From contig NZ_JALAGT010000053.1 of assembly GCF_022712295.1 (NCBI RefSeq), positions 1 to 37,458 of the forward strand: a stretch of DNA of 37,458 nucleotides. The letters are read 5' to 3'. Positions 23,859 through 32,966 of the stretch are shown piece after piece. Each line of letters starts with the position of its first letter. The stretch's first letter is position 1. The DNA comes from Galactobacter sp. (GTDB taxonomy: Bacteria; Actinomycetota; Actinomycetes; Actinomycetales; Micrococcaceae). The position numbers and the translations under genes are program-made. The notes beneath the pieces are model-generated. The model was not told the DNA's origin, ran no database searches, and saw nothing but the letters and a program-made list of their open reading frames with translations.

Positions 23859-24523
23859 CCCAGTATCCGCACGATGAGTTCGACGACGTCCCTGAGCGCA
23901 CCGAACGCGAAGGCACGCACCGAGAGTTCCTCCGGGTGAAGAACCCACGCGTAGGCCTCTGGGTGCTCGTCGCCTGCGGCGTCGCGGTGCTCATCTTCGG
24001 GCTGGTCATGTTCACCTGGCTGCGCCCGGCGGACCTGAACCAAGACGACGACGAATCCGACCAGGCCACCGTGTCGGCACCGGCCACGACCGGGCAGGCC
24101 CCGGAGGGAACGGAAGATGCCACCGAGTCCGCTGAACCCAGCGAGTCCGAGACTCCGACGGAAGAGGCGACGAAGAGCGCGGAACCCACGCCCACGCCGT
24201 CGGCCACCGAGACGTCCGAGTCCGCGGAACCGAGTGAGAGTCCGTCCGAATCCGCGGAGGTGAACCGCTCCGCCGGCATCGGTGTGTACAACTCGACGGG
24301 ACAATCCGGGTTGGCCGCTCAGAACGCCGGACAGCTGCGCAGCGCCGGATTCACGTCCGTCTCCAACAGCAACTGGACCCGCCGCGGGGACAACTCCGCC
24401 GTCTACTACAAGAGTGCTGAGGACGAGGCAACGGCACGCGAAGTCGCCTCCGTCTTGAACATCTCCTCGGTGGCTCAGACCAGCAACATCGGCACCGACA
24501 TCGCGGTGGTCATCGGGAACTGA
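23855..24523 (+). CDS. LytR C-terminal domain membrane protein
   Basis: A 222-aa protein. It has a charged cytoplasmic N-terminus (1-32), one membrane segment (about 34-53, LWVLVACGVAVLIFGLVMFT), and a long acidic Ser/Glu/Pro/Thr-rich extracellular linker (about 60-140). A C-terminal LytR_C-type domain follows (about 142-222, GIGVYNSTGQSGLAAQNAGQ to IAVVIGN). The LytR_C domain is found next to or fused with LytR-CpsA-Psr ligases that attach polymers to peptidoglycan; alone, it probably works at the cell surface as a partner or regulator (inference). It is translationally coupled to the DUF3263 gene, a pairing I know from other Actinobacteria, usually ahead of groL. Confidence 0.88.
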   Translation: MTQYPHDEFDDVPERTEREGTHREFLRVKNPRVGLWVLVACGVAVLIFGLVMFTWLRPADLNQDDDESDQATVSAPATTGQAPEGTEDATESAEPSESETPTEEATKSAEPTPTPSATETSESAEPSESPSESAEVNRSAGIGVYNSTGQSGLAAQNAGQLRSAGFTSVSNSNWTRRGDNSAVYYKSAEDEATAREVASVLNISSVAQTSNIGTDIAVVIGN

Positions 24524-24645
24524 TCGGCTGCTTCATCCACTGGGTGTGAGTCCGGGGGTGGGGCCGGGATCGCGCCCATGGCGCCCTTGCGCGGAGGTGT
24601 CGATTCACGCCCAGCGCGAACCGTGCCGCTGCGGGTCCCCGCTCT

Positions 24646-24672
24646 GTTGCACTCTCCCTCCGAGAGTGCCAA
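24646..24672. promoter_or_regulatory. CIRCE element 1 (HrcA operator)
   Basis: GTTGCACTC (24646-24654), a 9-nt spacer, and GAGTGCCAA (24664-24672) match the CIRCE consensus TTAGCACTC-N9-GAGTGCTAA at 7 and 8 of 9 positions. HrcA is the expected repressor. Confidence 0.88.
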
Positions 24673-24679
24673 CATGGAC

Positions 24680-24706
24680 TTAGCACTCGGTGGGGGAGAC
24701 TGCCAG
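24680..24706. promoter_or_regulatory. CIRCE element 2, degenerate on one side
   Basis: A perfect left arm TTAGCACTC (24680-24688), exactly 9 nt, then GACTGCCAG (24698-24706), matching 6 of 9 of the right arm. It lies 7 bp after CIRCE 1. Only the first element has two good arms. The rest of the 349-bp gap before groL (24524-24645, 24707-24872) shows no further clear signal apart from the groL ribosome binding site GGAAAGG. Confidence 0.7.
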
Positions 24707-24872
24707 GAGAAGGGCTCTTCTCCGCAGGCCGTCACAGCCCACCGGGACCGGAACAGTAGGTGAGGGTCTTCCAACGATTCGCTACAGATGGCGGATCCGC
24801 GAACCCGTCCGTCGCGGGCACCCGCTGTCCCCGGGATCAGCAAAGTACGTTCTGGAAAGGACCACGCCTGCC

Positions 24873-26501
<1,629 letters not shown>

Positions 26502-26540
26502 GCCTGACCCGCTGCCCGACCGCACGAGGTCGGTGACATG

Positions 26541-26588
26541 ACACTGTGTCGGTGCTGAAGGAAACTTCAGCACCGACACTGTGTTTTT
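26541..26588 (+). terminator. Intrinsic terminator of groL
   Basis: A 15-bp stem, extended past one mismatch to 20, with a GAAA loop (26546-26560 and 26565-26579 core) and then a TTTTT run (26584-26588). One of the strongest terminators in the window. Confidence 0.93.
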
Positions 26589-26635
26589 CTGCCGACGTAC
26601 TGCGCGATCGAACTCTGGTCGGGATCAGTTTCTGC

Positions 26636-27544
26636 TCAGGACAGGCGGGCCAGCTCGGCTTCGAGATTGGCCCGTGCCGCGGCCTCCCACAGCTCATGGC
26701 CGGTCGGGGTGACGAACAGCCGGTCCGCTGCCAGCAGGTTGGTCAGCACTTGCGCTCGACCCCTGGCGAAGTCCTCGTCGTTCACTTGCGCGTAGTCGCG
26801 CCTGACGTCCGCCACATACCTCTCGTAGGAGGCCGACGGGCGTGCCAGCACTCGGAGGTCCGCATCGGAAAGCAACGCCTGCGCCGGATCGTCGCCGGGG
26901 CGGTGGTGGGCGGTCATCTCGATGGCGTCGGTGACCCGACGCAGAATGCCCGACGGCACGGCGTCGGCCAACGCGCTCGCTGCCAGTTCCGCCGACGCGT
27001 GCTCGTCCTGCCCCTCCACGCCGTCATACACGGCGTCGTGCCACCAGCCGGCCAATTCCGCGGCCAGAGCAGTTTCGCGCTGTGCGGCGTTGGGCGCGGA
27101 GTCCTGCTGCGTGAGCCTGTCCACGCCTCTGAGGACATCGGCCAGGTGGCGCTTGTCGTGGTAGTTGCGTGTGGGGCCGCCCCAGCTGTCCAAGAGATCC
27201 TCGACTCGGGTCCCGTCCTCGGCGAGCCCACCCGAAAGCAGCGCTGAGAATCGCCGGCGCAGCCAAGCGTCGTGCCGGTCGGCACGGTCACGGGACCTGA
27301 TCCTCAAGGGAGAGGCCAGCAACCGCCTGGTCAACTCTCCTGCAGTGAGGGGAATGGCCCCAGCGGCGACGAGTTGGTCGCGAAGACGCGCGGGGACGTC
27401 GTAGTGGTCGCGGTCGAAGGCCCGCCCCGAGATCTCCTGTTCACGGGCAAACGCATGAAGTTCTTCCAAGGACGTATCCGAGACCAAGTGAGAGAATGTG
27501 GTCCCATGAGCGGGCCACAGGGGCGGATCGATCAACACGGCCAT
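26636..27544 (-). CDS. DUF4031-HD domain fusion protein
   Basis: A 302-aa cytoplasmic protein with two parts. Residues 1-80 are a DUF4031 domain (MAVLIDPPLWPAHGTTFSHL, then RAFDRDHYDVP). Residues about 85-302 resemble the predicted metal-dependent HD phosphohydrolases of COG4339: GGPTRNYHDKRHLADVL near 122-138 with conserved histidines, WWHDAVYDG (168-175) with the HD pair His169-Asp170, and EHASAEL, TAHH and DADL as further metal-ligand candidates. Neither half has a known substrate; HD enzymes of this kind often act on nucleotides. The start is ATG 27544 (GGGTGGG upstream); the longer frame to 27799 has no homology. Neighbours do not reveal a pathway. Confidence 0.82.
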   Translation of the reverse strand: MAVLIDPPLWPAHGTTFSHLVSDTSLEELHAFAREQEISGRAFDRDHYDVPARLRDQLVAAGAIPLTAGELTRRLLASPLRIRSRDRADRHDAWLRRRFSALLSGGLAEDGTRVEDLLDSWGGPTRNYHDKRHLADVLRGVDRLTQQDSAPNAAQRETALAAELAGWWHDAVYDGVEGQDEHASAELAASALADAVPSGILRRVTDAIEMTAHHRPGDDPAQALLSDADLRVLARPSASYERYVADVRRDYAQVNDEDFARGRAQVLTNLLAADRLFVTPTGHELWEAAARANLEAELARLS

Positions 27545-27573
27545 ACGTCCCACCCTACGTGGAGGTGGCTGGT

Positions 27574-27607
27574 CCCCGTGCCCGGGACGGTGGACCCGGA
27601 CACGGGG
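27574..27607 (-). terminator. Hairpin between the WXG100 and DUF4031-HD genes
   Basis: A 13-bp stem with one mismatch (27574-27586 with 27595-27607). It lies 30 bp beyond the WXG100 stop on the minus strand. No T-run, so its terminator role is modest. Confidence 0.45.
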
Positions 27608-27633
27608 CCGGTGAAGCACAGATCGTAGAAGCC

Positions 27634-27924
27634 TCAGCCGCTGAAGAGGGCCACGTTGGCCTGCTCCACCTCGTCGTACCGGCTTGAAGCAGAGGTGAGC
27701 GCCTGCCCTATCCGCGAGAGGGAGTCCTCGACCTGCGCCTGGACGCCTCGCCACTGCGTGAGCAACTCCTGGAAACGCGCGCTGGCGCCTCCGGTCCAAC
27801 TTCCGCTGAGATCCTGCAGTGAGGACTGCAGCGCATTGACCTCCCCACGTAGCTGTTCAACGGTGTTCATGGCCTGAGCACTCTTGGTGCGCATGGCTTG
27901 TGTGTCTGCGGTGAACTGGGTCAT
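27634..27924 (-). CDS. WXG100-family (ESAT-6-like) small protein
   Basis: A 96-aa all-helical protein with the W-x-G hinge at residues 43-45 (GSWTGGASARF) between two amphipathic helices, the length and layout of WXG100 proteins, which form helical-hairpin dimers exported by type VII (Esx) secretion. The tail DEVEQANVALFSG has a Y-E/x3 arrangement near 83-87 (YDEVE), recalling the YxxxD/E export signal. The start is ATG 27924 (AAGGGG upstream). No EccC or other secretion gene is in the window, so it is an orphan here. Confidence 0.88.
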   Translation of the reverse strand: MTQFTADTQAMRTKSAQAMNTVEQLRGEVNALQSSLQDLSGSWTGGASARFQELLTQWRGVQAQVEDSLSRIGQALTSASSRYDEVEQANVALFSG

Positions 27925-28066
27925 CGTCGCCACCCCTTCTTCTCGGCTCGACCTGGGCCGGGCGACCTCAGGTGCCAAGAAGAGTGCCAGGAAACGCGGA
28001 CGGGCGCTCGCGAAATCGGGCAGGAAAGGCGGTCGATGTGGAAGACACACCGGGCCCGCCCACAGA

Positions 28067-29815
28067 TCAGTCCTGAGGCTTCGGACCTTCACCACGCTCG
28101 GAGTCATGGCCGTCTGTGGAGTCCTTGCCGGTGTCCGACTCCCGGGCCTTGCCGTGCTTGCGTTTGTCCTGGCGCCTCTCGGCCTTCGCGCTCTTCTCGG
28201 ACTTGCGCGAATCGGCCTTCTTGCCGACCTCCCCGACACGACGGGTGGCATCGGTGGCCTTACGCGTCAATCCGCGCAGGCGCTGCAGCACACCTGTATT
28301 GGTGCTCGGTTCCTCCGGTGTCCCGGCACGGTCGGCCGGTGTCTCGACGACAACCGGCTCGTCGGCCGGGTCCATGGGAACGTAGGGCACGTGCAGGGAC
28401 ATGGTGGCCCCACCGCCTGGTGTCTCCGAGAGCCTGATCCCACCGTCGTGCTGCTTGGAGATGGCGGCAACGATAGCGAGCCCAAGACCGGTCCCACCGG
28501 TGCCACGCTGGCGCGAGGCGTCCGAACGGTAGAAGCGTTCGAAGATTCTTTGTGCATCCTCCTCGGGGATGCCGTTGCCGTGGTCCACGACGGACAGCAC
28601 CGAGTCGGAGCGCCCTTCCATGACCGGCCGAGTGCCCACCGCAATCTCGATGGGGGTCCCTTCCGGCGTATACCGCAGGGCGTTGGTCATGAGGTTGACG
28701 ATCACCTGTCGCAGCTTGGCCTCGTCGCCCACGGTGGGGGCGGACCGCGGTGGAGCACCGTCCACGCCGACCAACCGCACCTTCCGGTCGGGTGCGTTCA
28801 CGGCAGCGTCCGCCACGGCGTCGCCGGCCAACACCAACAGGTCCAACGGTTCCGATTGCAGGGGACGTTCCTCGTCCAGCCGGGCCAGCGTCAGCAGGTC
28901 CTCCACCAGCTGGGACATGCGTTTTGCCTCGGACTCGATGCGGCCCATGGCCTGATCGAGCGGTTCGCCCTGGGGGATGCCACCGTGCCTGTAGAGCTCG
29001 GAATAGCCGCGAATGGTGACCAACGGGGTGCGGAGCTCATGAGAGGCGTCCTGGATGAAACGCCGCATCTTCTCCTCGGAGGCCCCCATGGCCCGGAACG
29101 CCGTCTCGATCTGGGAGGGCATGGCGTTCAACGAGTAGGAGAGCCTGCCCACCTCGGTCTCGATGGGGTACTCCTCCACGCGCCGGGAGAGCTCGCCCTG
29201 CGCAATGGCGGACGCCGTGCGTTCCACTCGGCGCAGTGGCCGGAAGGCCCGCGTCACGACCGCGTAGCCCACCATGGACATGAGCATGGTGGCCAGCGTC
29301 CCCGTCACGAGGATGGAGGAGGTGGCTCGCTCCACGGTGTCTACCGTGTCCTTCAGCGGCGCGGCGACCACCACGGTGCGTCCCTCCGACGAGGAGTTCA
29401 CCATCAGGACCCGCCACCCACGCGAGCCGGATTCGGTGCCGCGCACGGTGTACGGCACGCGTTCGTGATCGTCTGCATCCGCTGCCGAGACCTGTTCCAG
29501 GGCCGGGCGGTCGTCCGTGCGAAAGGTGGTCCGGTCGGCGAGCACCTCGCCGTCGTCGTACAGGGCGGCATAGATCGTGGCCGGGGCGTCCTCGGGGATC
29601 TGTGCTGTGTCGGCGTCATCGTCCAAGGAAGCCTGCAAATAGGAGTCCACGGTGGAATACGAGGAGCGCAGACCGTCGTCGATCCGTCCGACCAACGCGG
29701 ACTTGCTTGATTGTGCGGTGGCCCAGGCGATCCCGGCCACGCCGAGCAACATCAGCACGGCCATGAGCGCCACGAGTTGGGTGCGCAGTGAGATGTGACG
29801 GAAGAAGATCCACAT
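28067..29815 (-). CDS. Sensor histidine kinase
   Basis: A 582-aa two-component sensor. Membrane segments at about 14-34 and 166-188 enclose a sensor domain of about 130 residues outside the cell. A HAMP region follows (about 189-240), then HisKA with FIQDASHELRTP (His259) and a HATPase domain with the N-box NLMTNALRY, DHGNGIPEE, FERFYRSDA and GTGLGLAIV. A charged, Lys/Arg/Asp-rich tail of about 65 residues ends the protein, unusual for the family. It resembles TrcS/MprB/TcrY-type kinases. It is 30 bp after the response-regulator gene. No clear Shine-Dalgarno precedes ATG 29815, so coupling to the regulator gene may help. Confidence 0.92.
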   Translation of the reverse strand: MWIFFRHISLRTQLVALMAVLMLLGVAGIAWATAQSSKSALVGRIDDGLRSSYSTVDSYLQASLDDDADTAQIPEDAPATIYAALYDDGEVLADRTTFRTDDRPALEQVSAADADDHERVPYTVRGTESGSRGWRVLMVNSSSEGRTVVVAAPLKDTVDTVERATSSILVTGTLATMLMSMVGYAVVTRAFRPLRRVERTASAIAQGELSRRVEEYPIETEVGRLSYSLNAMPSQIETAFRAMGASEEKMRRFIQDASHELRTPLVTIRGYSELYRHGGIPQGEPLDQAMGRIESEAKRMSQLVEDLLTLARLDEERPLQSEPLDLLVLAGDAVADAAVNAPDRKVRLVGVDGAPPRSAPTVGDEAKLRQVIVNLMTNALRYTPEGTPIEIAVGTRPVMEGRSDSVLSVVDHGNGIPEEDAQRIFERFYRSDASRQRGTGGTGLGLAIVAAISKQHDGGIRLSETPGGGATMSLHVPYVPMDPADEPVVVETPADRAGTPEEPSTNTGVLQRLRGLTRKATDATRRVGEVGKKADSRKSEKSAKAERRQDKRKHGKARESDTGKDSTDGHDSERGEGPKPQD

Positions 29816-29845
29816 GGGGTGAGGAGAGGGAGACGAACCGGAAGG

Positions 29846-30553
29846 TCAGCGGCGGTCGGCCGTGCGCAGTAGGTAACCCACTCCGCGCTTGGTCTGGATC
29901 ATGGGCTCCCAGCCCTCCTGCGCGTCGATCTTCTTGCGCAGGTAGGAGATGTAGGACTCCACGATGGACGCGTCACCGTTGAAGTCGTACTCCCACACGT
30001 GGTCAAGGATCTGTGCCTTGGAGAGTACCCGGTTGGGGTTCATCATCAGGTAGCGCAGCAGCTTGAACTCGGTCGGGGAGAGGTCGATGACCTGCCCAGC
30101 TCGGCGGACCTCGTGCGCGTCGTCGTCCAGTTCGAGGTCGTCCACCGTCAGTACGGCGGAGTCCTCTTCGGCCTGGGTGCGGCGCAGTACGGCGCGGATG
30201 CGGGCCACGACCTCGTCCAGGGAGAAGGGCTTGGTGACGTAGTCGTCGCCGCCCACGGTGAGGCCGGTGACCTTGTCCGTGGTCTCGTCGCGGGCGGTCA
30301 GGAAGACCACGGGGAAGTGACGCCCCTGCGCGCGCAGTCGACGGGTGATGGTGAAGCCGTCCATGTCCGGCAGCATGACGTCCAGCACGGCGAGGTCGGG
30401 TTCGTCCTTCTCCACGGCGTCCAGGGCTTCACGCCCGTTGGCGGCCGCAGTGACGTCGAATCCTGCGAAACGCAGCGACGTGGAAAGCAACTCGCGGATG
30501 TTGGGTTCGTCGTCGACGACCAGGAGTTTCGCTTCGGGATGGGAGGCAGTCAT
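29846..30553 (-). CDS. OmpR-family response regulator
   Basis: A 235-aa DNA-binding regulator. The receiver domain (1-120) has the acidic pair DDE near 14-16, the phosphorylation site Asp58 (LAVLDVMLPDMDG), and the KPFSLDE lysine near 107. The winged-helix effector domain (about 140-235) includes VIDLSPTEFKLLRYLMMNPN and the SIVESYISYLRKKID region. It is the partner of the kinase just downstream (30-bp gap). Similar to TrcR/TcrX/MprA-type regulators of Actinobacteria; the stimulus is unknown. I chose ATG 30553 (GGATGGAG upstream); the open frame extends to 30625 without homology. Confidence 0.93.
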   Translation of the reverse strand: MTASHPEAKLLVVDDEPNIRELLSTSLRFAGFDVTAAANGREALDAVEKDEPDLAVLDVMLPDMDGFTITRRLRAQGRHFPVVFLTARDETTDKVTGLTVGGDDYVTKPFSLDEVVARIRAVLRRTQAEEDSAVLTVDDLELDDDAHEVRRAGQVIDLSPTEFKLLRYLMMNPNRVLSKAQILDHVWEYDFNGDASIVESYISYLRKKIDAQEGWEPMIQTKRGVGYLLRTADRR

Positions 30554-30634
30554 GACTCCATCCTGGGAGTCGTTCCTGGGTGCTTGCTGAACGGGGGCTG
30601 TACATCTTGGCGCCTGTGGCAGCATTCACGGCCA

Positions 30635-30689
30635 TGCCCGACGGGCGCACGGCGCCGTGCGCCGCATAGTCGCGACCCGCCGTCGGGCA
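30635..30689. repeat. Dispersed intergenic hairpin element, copy 3
   Basis: Starts TGCCCGACGG (30635-30644) and ends CCGTCGGGCA (30680-30689), the same ends as copies at 4439 and 18540. The right arm ACCCGCCGTCGGGCA is identical over 15 nt to copy 1. An internal self-complementary block (GGCGCACGGC/GCCGTGCGCC, 30644-30663) sits off-centre. On the minus strand it follows the small membrane protein gene and precedes the response regulator. Confidence 0.75.
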
Positions 30690-30712
30690 GTGGACCACGC
30701 GGCGTGCGCCGC

Positions 30713-30988
30713 TCAGGCGCCGAGCACCTTCACGGCCTCGCGCTCCGCAATGCGGCGGTCCCGGATGGCGATGCAGATCAGCCACGCCAGCCCCACGAAG
30801 GCAACGGGGAAACCCCACAGCCCCACTGCCATGAGGGAAGGCCACACGGCCGTGTGCGCAAAGTACTGCGCAAGCATGCCGACCACGCCGATGAAGGAGA
30901 CCACGGTGGCCAGCAGCGTGAGAGCCATCACCACCTTGCGGACGGTGTGGCGGGGCGCGGGGGTGCTGGACGCGGAATCGGTTGACAC
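30713..30988 (-). CDS. Small two-helix membrane protein
   Basis: A 91-aa protein with two hydrophobic segments (about 17-43, VVMALTLLATVVSFIGVVGMLAQ, and about 50-73, LMAVGLWGFPVAFVGLAWLI), ending in a basic/acidic cytoplasmic tail (RDRRIAEREAVKVLG). I do not recognise a named family. The start is GTG 30988, with only a weak ribosome binding site. It precedes the two-component genes on the same strand, separated by hairpin copy 3, and may be cotranscribed at some level. Confidence 0.7.
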   Translation of the reverse strand: MSTDSASSTPAPRHTVRKVVMALTLLATVVSFIGVVGMLAQYFAHTAVWPSLMAVGLWGFPVAFVGLAWLICIAIRDRRIAEREAVKVLGA

Positions 30989-31086
30989 CCGACCATGGTA
31001 ACCGTATCCGCGGGTAGGCTATGAGCCGATGTAACCCTGACGCGGAGGGCGCCGGCCGTCCGCAACACCTGAAAAGAGGCCCTCCA

Positions 31087-31449
31087 GTGCCACGCACGCC
31101 GAAACTCGACCCACAGCTGGCCGAGTCCGTGGACGAGGCTCGGAATGCACTGAGCGCGGTGGTCCCCGCCGACACCGTGATCGGTGAGCACCTCGGCGTC
31201 GCGGCAGAAGCGGATCGTATGGTGACCCACCGCTTCGCAGCGCAGGAACACGGGTATCAGGGATGGGACTGGTTCGTGACGTTGGGGCGGGCCTCCCGCT
31301 CCAAGGTGGTCACGGTGTGCGATTCCGGGCTGGTGCCGGGGGAGAAGGCGCTGTTGGCCCCTGAATGGGTGCCCTGGAGCGAGCGGATGGCGCCGGAGGA
31401 GATCGCGGCGGCCAAGGCCGTGGCGGACGGCGCGCACCCTCAGAAGTAA
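31087..31449 (+). CDS. DUF3027 domain protein
   Basis: A 120-aa protein. VIGEHLGVAAEADRMVTHRF, YQGWDWFVTLGRASRSKVVTV, and LLAPEWVPWSERM are characteristic of the actinobacterial DUF3027 family, whose function is unknown. Members I recall are often longer, so this may be the core domain only. The start is GTG 31087 with AGAGG 7 nt upstream; the open frame continues back to 31021. Monocistronic and convergent with serC. Confidence 0.85.
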   Translation: MPRTPKLDPQLAESVDEARNALSAVVPADTVIGEHLGVAAEADRMVTHRFAAQEHGYQGWDWFVTLGRASRSKVVTVCDSGLVPGEKALLAPEWVPWSERMAPEEIAAAKAVADGAHPQK

Positions 31450-31542
31450 CTCCACCCTCTACCGACCGTGTCCACGGCGACCCGGAACGTGTCGCTGAAT
31501 GTTGGATCGTGTCGGTGCAGTGCCCGACGGGTGAGACGACGA

Positions 31543-31582
31543 CGCCCCGGTGACCTTCCCTCTCGGGGTGGTCACCGGGGCG
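31543..31582. terminator. Bidirectional hairpin between DUF3027 and serC
   Basis: CGCCCCGGTGACC (31543-31555) pairs perfectly with GGTCACCGGGGCG (31570-31582), with a 14-nt loop. It separates convergent genes. Just before it, TGCCCGACGGGT (31520-31531) resembles the end of the dispersed hairpin element, but no partner end is seen. Confidence 0.7.
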
Positions 31583-31616
31583 CCGTGGTAGGGCGCACTG
31601 GCGGGCGCCGGGAGAC

Positions 31617-32741
31617 TCAGGCCTGCTGCTCCAGCACGTAGTCGATGCACTGGGTCAGCTTGGCCACGTCCTCAGGATCGATGCCGGCGAACGTCGCGAT
31701 GCGCAACTGGTTGCGGCCCAGCTTGCGGTAGGGCTCGGTATCCACGATGCCGTTGGCGCGCAGGGCCTTGGCGACGGCGGCGGCATCCACGGAGTCATCG
31801 AAGTCGATGGTGCAGATGACCTGGCTGCGCTCCTCAGGGTTCTTCACGAACGGGGTGGCCAACTGGTGGGCATCGGCCCAGGAATACAGGTGCGAGGACG
31901 ACGCCGCGGTGCGTCCGGTGGCCCAGTCAAGGCCGCCGTTGGAGTTCATCCAGGCGATCTGGTTCTCGAGGGTCACCAGCGTGGACAGCGCCGGGGTGTT
32001 GTAGGTCTGGTTCTTCGCCGAGTTGTCCACGGCGGTCTTCAGGTTGAGGAAGTCGGGGACCCAGCGGTCGGTCGCGGCGATCTCCTCGACACGATCCAGG
32101 GCGGCGGGGGAGAACAGGCCGATCCACAGGCCGCCGTCGGACCCGAAGTTCTTCTGCGGTGCGAAGTAGTACACATCCGACTGGGAGACATCCACTGGCA
32201 GGCCGCCCGCGCCGGAGGTAGCGTCCACGAGCACCAAGGCGTCGTCGTCGGCCCCCGCGACTCGCTGAACCGGGGCGATCACGCCGGTGGAGGTCTCGTT
32301 GTGAGGCCAGGCGTAGACGTCGACGCCGGCCGTGGCATGCGGAGCAGGCCGCGTGCCGGGGTCGGAGGTGATGATCTCCGAAGCACCAAGGAAGGGCGCG
32401 TTGTCGGTGGCCTTGGCGAACTTGGAACCGAACTCACCGAAGGAGAGGTGCTGGGCGCGCTCGCGTACCAGGCCAAATGCTGCGGCGTCCCAGAAGGCGG
32501 TGGAGCCACCCACGCCGAGAACCACCTTGTATCCCTCCGGGATGGAGAAGAGCTGAGCCAGACCCTCCTGGATGTCCCGCACCAGATTCTTCACCGGCGC
32601 CTGGCGGTGAGAGGTGCCGAGCAGATCTCGTCCGGCGGCAGACAAAGCAGCAACCTGCTCCGCGCGAACCTTGGACGGGCCCGCACCGAAGCGACCATCT
32701 GCCGGCAACAGATTTGCGGGGATCAACGGGTAGTCAGGCAC
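31617..32741 (-). CDS. serC: Phosphoserine aminotransferase
   Basis: A 374-aa PLP-dependent enzyme converting 3-phosphohydroxypyruvate and glutamate to O-phosphoserine and 2-oxoglutarate in serine synthesis. It is the actinobacterial SerC type, with PADGRFGAGPSKVR near 13-26, LGVGGSTAFWDA near 75-86, HNETSTGV (147-154), VDATSGAGG (172-180) and the PLP lysine in FAPQKNFGSDGG (Lys197). It can also act in pyridoxal biosynthesis in some bacteria. The start is GTG 32741 with AAGGAG 6 nt upstream; the open frame extends to 32822. Divergent from the DtxR gene. Confidence 0.95.
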   Translation of the reverse strand: MPDYPLIPANLLPADGRFGAGPSKVRAEQVAALSAAGRDLLGTSHRQAPVKNLVRDIQEGLAQLFSIPEGYKVVLGVGGSTAFWDAAAFGLVRERAQHLSFGEFGSKFAKATDNAPFLGASEIITSDPGTRPAPHATAGVDVYAWPHNETSTGVIAPVQRVAGADDDALVLVDATSGAGGLPVDVSQSDVYYFAPQKNFGSDGGLWIGLFSPAALDRVEEIAATDRWVPDFLNLKTAVDNSAKNQTYNTPALSTLVTLENQIAWMNSNGGLDWATGRTAASSSHLYSWADAHQLATPFVKNPEERSQVICTIDFDDSVDAAAVAKALRANGIVDTEPYRKLGRNQLRIATFAGIDPEDVAKLTQCIDYVLEQQA

Positions 32742-32966
32742 TGGATTCTCCTTGTTGTGCGTCTTGTCCGTGCACACGAGTCTCTGTAGCGACAGTGTTG
32801 CAACAACCCCATGGTCTCGCATCAGTGGTGACGGGGTGACTCCATGAGGGGATTATGACGCTGTCCCGACTGATTCCAGATAGGGTGGACAAAGCGCGAG
32901 TCAGAGGTCGCCGCCTTCGAACAGCGACCCGCGCGTGCCAGCTCATCACAAGAAGGAGCCCACAGA

